Source: Chloroflexota bacterium
GTDB lineage: Bacteria; Chloroflexota; Anaerolineae; Anaerolineales; Villigracilaceae
Direction of reading: 5' to 3'
Length of the DNA stretch: 10,000 nt
NCBI GenBank assembly: GCA_020217065.1
Contig: JAIWOB010000010.1
Location: 1-10,000 of the forward strand
Part shown: piece by piece, positions 5,563 to 10,000 of the stretch
Layout of the letters: each line of letters opens with the position of its first letter
Numbering within the stretch: position 1 is the first letter of the stretch
Notes under the pieces: model-generated
Seen by the model: the letters and a program-made list of their open reading frames with translations, nothing else
What the model was told of the DNA's origin: nothing
Databases searched by the model: none
Made by a program: the position numbers and the translations under genes

Positions 5563-6048
5563 ATGACAAAAACACCAATCGTTATCGCCCTTGTTGCCGC
5601 CGTCATCGCATTCGGCACATTCGCCTATGCCACCGACGCCCCCGCCATGATGGGCAGCGAACCCGAAACCTGCGCCACCTGTCATGTGATGGACGCAGTG
5701 TATGAGAACTGGTATCACGGCGCGCACCAATCCTGGGCAACTTGCAGCGACTGTCACCTGCCCCACGACAACGCGGTTGCGTACTACTTTGAGAAGGGAC
5801 GCACGGGTATGCACGACGCCTACGTCTTCTCGACGGGAACCGCCCCCCAAGTCATTCGCGCCACCGACCATACAAAAGAAATCATCCAAGACAACTGCAT
5901 TCGCTGCCACGAACAGACGGTGGAAAGCGTGGTGATGGGCGCACAGGAATTCGACCGAAAATGCTGGGACTGTCACCGCAGCGTAGCGCACGGACAGCGC
6001 GGAATCTCGCTTGTTCCCCTGCCCGACAACGTCATCTATAGCAAATAA
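5563..6048 (+). CDS. nrfH: NrfH, tetraheme quinol dehydrogenase subunit of nitrite reductase
   Basis: A 161-residue membrane-anchored cytochrome c of the NapC/NirT/NrfH family that oxidises quinol and passes electrons to NrfA. The N-terminal hydrophobic segment (about residues 5-23) serves as uncleaved anchor and export signal. Four heme sites are visible: CATCH (37-41), CSDCH (61-65), CIRCH (112-116) and CWDCH (134-138). The first continues as CATCHVM, so Met43 is placed as the unusual axial ligand known for heme 1 of NrfH (CxxCHxM). The length and four-heme count fit NrfH rather than a longer NapC-like or pentaheme NrfB-type protein. The start ATG at 5563 has an AGAGAGG site. It is followed after 20 nt by nrfA and preceded by an activator-dependent promoter, so expression is probably induced under anaerobic or nitrite-rich conditions. 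Confidence 0.95.
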   Translation: MTKTPIVIALVAAVIAFGTFAYATDAPAMMGSEPETCATCHVMDAVYENWYHGAHQSWATCSDCHLPHDNAVAYYFEKGRTGMHDAYVFSTGTAPQVIRATDHTKEIIQDNCIRCHEQTVESVVMGAQEFDRKCWDCHRSVAHGQRGISLVPLPDNVIYSK

Positions 6049-6068
6049 AAATTTTAAGGAGAATGCAC

Positions 6069-7406
6069 ATGAATCGCTCTATTACTTTCATTCTTGCCGG
6101 TGTAATTGTCCTGTTGGCTGCGGCTCTGACAGGAACGCTTATCTTCATGAAGAACCAGCCCCCGCAGGAACGTTCCTTTGAGCCGCTGGTCGAGGTCAAG
6201 GCAATGGAGCCTGATTCCTCCGTCTGGGGACAAAACTTCCCCAACCAGTACGACTCGCTGATGAAAACCAAGACTAACAACGCCGACACCAAATATGGCG
6301 GCTCTTCAGCGTTCTCATGGCTCGAGCGCGACCCGCGCCAGAAGATTCTGTTCGCGGGCATGCCTTTTAGCAAAGACTATAACGACGACCGCGGTCACGC
6401 CAACGCCCTCGAAGACGTCAACGCCACCAAGCGCGTCAACTGGGACGTGAACGACCCCAAGCGCACGCCCGGCACCTGCTATTCCTGCAAATCGTCCGAC
6501 AACCCCGCTCTGTGGGCTGAGATGGGAATGGAAGCCTACGACAAGATGGCGTTTGCCGACCTGAGCAAACAGGTCAACAACGCAATCGGCTGCGCCAACT
6601 GCCACGAGGCGGGAACCATGCGTCTTATCGTCACCAATCCCGCTCTAGAAGAAGCGCTCAAGGCGCAGGGCAAAGATTGGAAGACCTTCTCGCGTCAGGA
6701 AATGCGAACGGTGGTCTGCGCCAATTGTCATGTCGAATATTACTTCAAAGGCGATGGCAAGTATTTGACCTTCCCTTGGGCGGACGGCACAGACGTGGAC
6801 AGTATGATTTCTTATTACGAAGAACTTGGTTTCAAAGACTGGGAATACCCCGACGCCAAAACCCCCATGCTGAAAGCGCAGCACCCCGAATATGAAATGT
6901 TTACGCAAGGCAGCACGCACTACAACGCCGGCGTCGCCTGCGCCGACTGCCACATGCCCTATGTCCGCGACGGCGCGGCAAAGTATTCCTCGCATGACGT
7001 TCACAGCCCGCTGCTGAATCCCGTCCAGGCTTGCGGACAATGCCACACCGACACAGACTATGTGGTCGAGCGCGCGGGCATTATCCAAGACCAGGTTGCC
7101 GAAACCAAGATTGCGACCGAAGACGCCATCATTGACGCCATCAACGCCATCAAAGCCGCCGCCGCCAATCCCAACGCCGACGCCGCCCTGCTGGACCAGG
7201 CGCGAAAACTGCACCGCGAAGCGCAGTTTAAGTGGGACTTTGTTTCGGCTGAAAACAGCACGGGCTTCCACAACCCCGAATACGCCCTGAAACTGCTGGC
7301 GGAAGCGACCAACACGGCGCGTCAAGCGCAGATGCTCGCCGCCCAATCTGTTGGCGACATGTCCCTGCTGGCAACCGGCGTCTATTACGCTCCTCCCGCC
7401 CAATAG
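6069..7406 (+). CDS. nrfA: NrfA, pentaheme ammonia-forming cytochrome c nitrite reductase
   Basis: A 445-residue enzyme that reduces nitrite to ammonium with six electrons received from NrfH. Its catalytic heme site is CYSCK (137-141), the lysine-ligated CxxCK that marks classical NrfA. Four CxxCH sites follow: 175-179, 217-221, 291-295 and 322-326. Active-site and calcium residues expected from Wolinella and E. coli NrfA are present: Arg122 (probable), Tyr224 within CHVEYYF, Glu223, and Lys269, Gln271 and His272 in KAQHPE. A long helical C-terminus (about 340-430) matches the dimer interface. The N-terminal hydrophobic helix (7-27) has no clear cleavage site, so the enzyme is probably tethered to the membrane, fitting a cell without an enclosed periplasm. 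AGGAG at 6057-6061 is 7 nt from the ATG at 6069; the ATG at 6063 is too close to it to be used. Confidence 0.96.
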   Translation: MNRSITFILAGVIVLLAAALTGTLIFMKNQPPQERSFEPLVEVKAMEPDSSVWGQNFPNQYDSLMKTKTNNADTKYGGSSAFSWLERDPRQKILFAGMPFSKDYNDDRGHANALEDVNATKRVNWDVNDPKRTPGTCYSCKSSDNPALWAEMGMEAYDKMAFADLSKQVNNAIGCANCHEAGTMRLIVTNPALEEALKAQGKDWKTFSRQEMRTVVCANCHVEYYFKGDGKYLTFPWADGTDVDSMISYYEELGFKDWEYPDAKTPMLKAQHPEYEMFTQGSTHYNAGVACADCHMPYVRDGAAKYSSHDVHSPLLNPVQACGQCHTDTDYVVERAGIIQDQVAETKIATEDAIIDAINAIKAAAANPNADAALLDQARKLHREAQFKWDFVSAENSTGFHNPEYALKLLAEATNTARQAQMLAAQSVGDMSLLATGVYYAPPAQ

Positions 7407-7432
7407 AGCCGCCCTTCCTCATAAAAAGACTA

Positions 7433-7461
7433 AAAGACTCCCTCGTTTGAAGGGAGTCTTT
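7433..7461. terminator. Bidirectional terminator between nrfA and the convergent formyltransferase gene
   Basis: An 11-bp perfect stem, aaagactccct (7433-7443) with agggagtcttt (7451-7461), closes a 7-nt loop. On the plus strand it is followed by TTTCTCTTTC; on the minus strand by TTTTAGTCTTTTT. It lies in the 60-nt gap between the two convergent stop codons and can serve both operons. Confidence 0.85.
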
Positions 7462-7466
7462 CTCTT

Positions 7467-8132
7467 TCAACCGCCTGGCTTATACTCGAAGCGGTAGCCG
7501 TGAATATTCACATACGGCTGCCATTGCCTGTAACTGACGGCTCGGACTCTGCGCCGGACTTCGTCCGCGCTCATTTCGGGCGTAATCCTGAATAACTCGT
7601 TGAATTGTTTTCGGGAAAAGGGCGGGCGCGTCCAGGTTTCCGTCGAAACGGGCAACTCCCCGCCCCGCGCCATGATTTCCGCAATCTCGAAGAACAAGGC
7701 AATCTGATTTTCATAAGTGCGCGCCAGCAATTCTTCCACGCCGTCTTCGGGATAAACGGGAAAACGCCTGACCTTGATAATCCTGCCCGTGTCCACTTTA
7801 CGCGCCATGTGATGACAGGTCACGCCGTATTCTTTTGCGTCTTCGTACAGGGCAAAGTTGTTGCAGCCAATGCCGGGATATTCGGGAGAAGCGGGATGAA
7901 AATTGACAGCGGCGATTCGGGCGCGCTCCAACAAATCCTGCGGGACCACCCAGCGCGAGAGATAGGAGATGATGTAATCTCCCTCCCACCTGCGAATGTC
8001 GTCCGGCAGCGGGTCGCCCCACTTACCCAGACAAAACGCCACGCGGGCAAAATGTTTCCGGCAATAGTCCAGGGCGCGAGCGCAGTCCGAGTCCCCGGCT
8101 TTGCCGAGAAAAAGCAGGGAAAAATCAGGCAT
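7467..8132 (-). CDS. Formyltransferase-fold protein (methionyl-tRNA/sugar formyltransferase family)
   Basis: A 221-residue protein with the formyl_trans_N fold, which transfers a formyl group from 10-formyltetrahydrofolate. The catalytic trio of that family can be placed: Asn77 and His79 in AAVNFHPASPEYPGIG (74-89), and Asp114 in KVDTGRII (112-119). After the fold it has a short C-terminal part, including RRRVRAVSYRQWQPYV (193-208), reminiscent of sugar-amine formyltransferases that make N-formyl sugars for cell-surface glycans. It is too short for methionyl-tRNA formyltransferase (about 310 residues) and lacks that enzyme's second domain. Real substrate unknown. The ATG at 8132 lacks a Shine-Dalgarno and lies only 8 nt below the response-regulator stop, so it is probably translated by coupling as the last gene of the operon. 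Confidence 0.8.
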   Translation of the reverse strand: MPDFSLLFLGKAGDSDCARALDYCRKHFARVAFCLGKWGDPLPDDIRRWEGDYIISYLSRWVVPQDLLERARIAAVNFHPASPEYPGIGCNNFALYEDAKEYGVTCHHMARKVDTGRIIKVRRFPVYPEDGVEELLARTYENQIALFFEIAEIMARGGELPVSTETWTRPPFSRKQFNELFRITPEMSADEVRRRVRAVSYRQWQPYVNIHGYRFEYKPGG

Positions 8133-8140
8133 GGAATAAT

Positions 8141-8800
8141 TTACAGGGAAATATATTCCCGCAAACTGTGCTGCACGGCGTAGGCGGCGGCTTCAGCGCG
8201 GTTATTGACGTTCAACTTCGAGAGGATGCTCGAAACATAATTCCGCACCGTGCCTTCGCCGAGGAACAGGCTCTTGGCGATTTCACGGTTGGTCTTGCCT
8301 TCCGAAACCAGCAGCAAGACGTGTTTCTCCTGCTGGCTCAAATGTGAAAAAGCGGAAGCCTCTTCCTCCTTGACCGCGCGCCGCACTTCCTGAAAGACCC
8401 GCTGGGTCACGGCGGGGTCGAGCAGCGCCTCTCCGCGCCCTACCGACTCAATCGCCTTAACGAGGTCCTCGCTGCCGATTTGCTTCAAGACATATCCCGA
8501 AGCGCCGGCGCGGATGGCGGAAAAGAGCATCTCGTCTTCGGCGTAAGAGGTCAGCATGAGGACTTTGGTCTCAGGGTATTGATTAACGATTTGCTCGCAG
8601 GCGTCAATGCCCGACGTGCCAGGCAGTCGAATATCCATAACCACCACGTCCGGCTTCAGCGCCTCCACCTGCTCCAGCGCCTCGCGCGCCGAGCCCGCCT
8701 CGCCCACCACGTCGAATTGCGGATGGCGTTCCAGCAGGGACTTCAAACCGATACGCACCAATTCGTGGTCGTCCACTAGAATAATTCGTTGCTTTTTCAT
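8141..8800 (-). CDS. NarL/LuxR-family two-component response regulator
   Basis: A 219-residue DNA-binding response regulator. The receiver domain (about 4-120) has the acidic pair Asp10/Asp11, the phosphorylation site Asp56 in [10 protein letters not shown], Thr84 and Lys106 in YVLKQ, so it should be phosphorylatable. A charged linker (about 133-150) leads to the LuxR-type HTH domain (about 152-217) with [22 protein letters not shown] and the recognition helix [16 protein letters not shown]; this pattern resembles DevR/DosR-type regulators. No histidine kinase is encoded in the window, so it is an orphan here or pairs with a distant kinase. It sits 38 nt below the DinB-like gene and 8 nt above the formyltransferase on the same strand. 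The ATG at 8800 has only a weak GAG-containing site upstream. Confidence 0.95.
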   Translation of the reverse strand: MKKQRIILVDDHELVRIGLKSLLERHPQFDVVGEAGSAREALEQVEALKPDVVVMDIRLPGTSGIDACEQIVNQYPETKVLMLTSYAEDEMLFSAIRAGASGYVLKQIGSEDLVKAIESVGRGEALLDPAVTQRVFQEVRRAVKEEEASAFSHLSQQEKHVLLLVSEGKTNREIAKSLFLGEGTVRNYVSSILSKLNVNNRAEAAAYAVQHSLREYISL

Positions 8801-8838
8801 ACGCTAATTCTACTCTAAATCGGTCAGAATAGGCGGGT

Positions 8839-9309
8839 TCAATTCCCTTTCAACTTCTTTACGTCCAACAAATGTTCTTTGATATGCGCCAGGCTGCGCT
8901 CCACCCAAAATTGCAGAGTCAGCCCGCGCCCGAGTTCCGGGTGACTTCCTTGCCGCGACCAGACTTCGCGCGGCGTCCCGCTCAAAGCGGCGCATAGTTC
9001 GTCTACATCCTGAGTTAACTCGTTCAAAATTCCGGCGAGCGGCTCCTGCGGATTGTAGTAAGCCGCCATCCACTCATCGGCGTCAAACGCCTCAAATTGG
9101 GGATTATCCTCCAGCAGAGTCCGCCTGACGCGCGCGCCATAGACCAGTCTTTGCACATCGCGGGTGTGCGACGCAATCTGATGCAGATTCCAGCCGCTGC
9201 CGTCTCTCGCAAACGGGTCGCCGGACGCTTCGCAGGCGGCGCGGAACTCCCGCGCGGCTTCATGAAAACGATTGAGAAGTCTCTCGCGGTATTCGCTCAA
9301 TTCCTTCAT
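8839..9309 (-). CDS. DinB-superfamily (four-helix) protein with possible three-histidine metal site
   Basis: A 156-residue, mostly helical protein. WNLHQIASHTRDV (40-52) matches the DinB pattern of a Trp followed by a His on helix 2, and AHIKEHLLDV (141-150) gives the HxxxH of the last helix, so His48, His142 and His146 could form the metal triad typical of DinB/YfiT and mycothiol-dependent isomerase-like proteins. In other members this fold serves thiol transferases or hydrolases; here the reaction is unknown. Its ATG (9309-9307) overlaps the TGA of the SDR gene in an ATGA junction, showing tight translational coupling. The same frame stays open upstream to 9582, but the overlap junction and the family length both favour the start at 9309. 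Some homologues are annotated only as DinB family or hypothetical. Confidence 0.8.
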   Translation of the reverse strand: MKELSEYRERLLNRFHEAAREFRAACEASGDPFARDGSGWNLHQIASHTRDVQRLVYGARVRRTLLEDNPQFEAFDADEWMAAYYNPQEPLAGILNELTQDVDELCAALSGTPREVWSRQGSHPELGRGLTLQFWVERSLAHIKEHLLDVKKLKGN

Positions 9310-9893
9310 TCCGCCTCCAAAACGGACATTACAACCTTGACGACATCCGCCGAGTTTTCGATTGCGCGGACTCGAATTCCCAGCGGACTTAATTCCGAAT
9401 TTGCGGATTGGGACAACGCCCTCAGTCCCGCCATACTTGCGCGATACGCCGCGCCCAAACCTGATTCTGTCACGATATTGAGAATCGCCCCCCAGCCTTT
9501 GCCCCGCATCGCACGCCCCGCAGATTGCATCATCAGGAACGCGCCCGTCAGGTTGACGTCCAGCGCGCGATGCCAATCCCACTCGTCCATCTCCAGCAAG
9601 GGGGCGCGCGGCTCCACCGCCGCGTGATTAACCAAAATGTCCACGCCGCCAAACTCCTCCGTCACGTCGTTGACCAGAGTTTGCGCGCCGACCTGTTTGG
9701 CGACGTCCTCGATATAGGCTTTGGCGCGCCCGCCACGAGAAAGAATCTCCGAGACGAGCGGCTCCAGATTGACGGGGGAAATATCGTTCGCCGCCACAAC
9801 CGCGCCGCGTTCCGCAAACGCGAAAGCCAGCGCGCGCCCCGTTCCCTTTCCAGCTCCGGTGATTAGAACCACCTTGTCTTTTAGCGCGGTCAT
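9306..9893 (-). CDS. Short, degenerate short-chain dehydrogenase/reductase (SDR) lacking the catalytic lysine
   Basis: A 195-residue Rossmann protein of the classical SDR type, shorter than the usual 250. It keeps the dinucleotide loop TGAGKGTG (12-19), ANDIS (35-39) after beta-2, an altered NAG motif (NHAA, 89-92) and the structural Asn in DVNLTG (112-117). The active-site region is eroded: NIVTESGLGAAYRASM (139-154) keeps Tyr150 but has Met154 where YxxxK needs Lys, and the Ser-to-Tyr spacing is shortened with Thr142 the likely replacement for Ser. After GIRVRAIEN (172-180) the substrate-lid region is missing and a short helix closes the protein. It may bind NAD(P) without reducing a substrate, or it may be a decaying gene. 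AAAGG lies about 7 nt before the ATG at 9893. The DinB-like gene follows with a 4-base overlap. Confidence 0.88.
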   Translation of the reverse strand: MTALKDKVVLITGAGKGTGRALAFAFAERGAVVAANDISPVNLEPLVSEILSRGGRAKAYIEDVAKQVGAQTLVNDVTEEFGGVDILVNHAAVEPRAPLLEMDEWDWHRALDVNLTGAFLMMQSAGRAMRGKGWGAILNIVTESGLGAAYRASMAGLRALSQSANSELSPLGIRVRAIENSADVVKVVMSVLEAE

Positions 9894-9917
9894 CTCTTAC
9901 CTTTCAATTTACGACGT

Positions 9918-10000
9918 TCAACGTTGCGCTTCGCACACGGGAATTGTATCCGGGTTAAGATTGGCGTTCAACGACAGTCCAAAATAGGGCGTGGGGTCGT
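9918..10000 (-). CDS. C-terminal end of an unidentified gene
   Basis: An open minus-strand frame enters from the right edge and reads DPTPYFGLSLNANLNPD onward to end VCEAQR with TGA at 9920-9918. Only about 26 residues are visible and I do not recognise the protein. The ending has normal amino-acid composition, and the stop lies 24 nt above the SDR start, which fits an upstream gene of the same operon. The other two minus frames stop within the same stretch. Confidence 0.4.
   Translation of the reverse strand, partial: DPTPYFGLSLNANLNPDTIPVCEAQR

Noticed and set aside
6645..7403. 252-codon minus-strand open frame opposite nrfA
   Set aside because: Glycine/valine-rich low-complexity translation opposite a gene with all five heme motifs; no ribosome binding site.
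8839..9582. Longer 247-residue version of the DinB-like protein
   Set aside because: The added N-terminus overlaps the SDR gene in another frame and has no family similarity; the ATGA junction at 9306-9309 gives the natural start.

Overview
The window looks like chromosomal DNA of a Chloroflexota bacterium, most likely of the Anaerolineae. The best pointer is the adjacent pair of conserved uncharacterised genes at 2288-3566 (TIGR03843/SCO1664 family and DUF3090/TIGR03847 family), which as I know them occur together mainly in Actinobacteria and Chloroflexi. A stand-alone acyl-CoA mutase large subunit, an NrfHA ammonia-forming nitrite reductase and an ECF-type transporter also fit an anaerobic or facultative heterotroph of that group. 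No mobile element, phage, CRISPR array or RNA gene was seen.

Layout. On the minus strand at the left edge is the start of an ECF transporter T component (cut by the window), preceded by a probable substrate-binding S component (270-902) with its own promoter and a leader of about 130 nt. Next, also on the minus strand, is a three-gene run: DUF3090, then the kinase-like TIGR03843 protein, then homoserine dehydrogenase (3566 down to 1145). Divergent from it on the plus strand is a single acyl-CoA mutase gene (3685-5364) ending in a strong terminator. Then comes the plus-strand nrfH-nrfA operon (5563-7406), preceded by a perfect TGTGA-N6-TCACA palindrome placed exactly where a class II CRP/FNR activator would sit. 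A bidirectional terminator separates nrfA from a convergent minus-strand run (right edge down to 7467): an unidentified gene end, a short degenerate SDR protein, a DinB-fold protein overlapping it by 4 bases, a NarL/LuxR response regulator, and a formyltransferase-fold protein.

How the genes work together. NrfH (four hemes) takes electrons from the quinol pool and passes them to NrfA (five hemes), which reduces nitrite to ammonium on the outer face of the membrane. Homoserine dehydrogenase makes homoserine for threonine and methionine. The mutase rearranges the carbon skeleton of an acyl-CoA, but its substrate-pocket residues (Phe89, Gln207, Ala116) match isobutyryl-CoA mutase rather than methylmalonyl-CoA mutase, and its B12-binding subunit is not in the window. 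The ECF pair imports a vitamin or similar micronutrient that I cannot name.

The most notable points are the mutase pocket residues, the precisely spaced activator site before nrfHA, the SDR protein that lacks the catalytic lysine, an 8-bp tandem repeat between the two conserved uncharacterised genes, and two palindromes in intergenic DNA that look like dispersed elements. I found no clear new multi-gene defence or mobile system.
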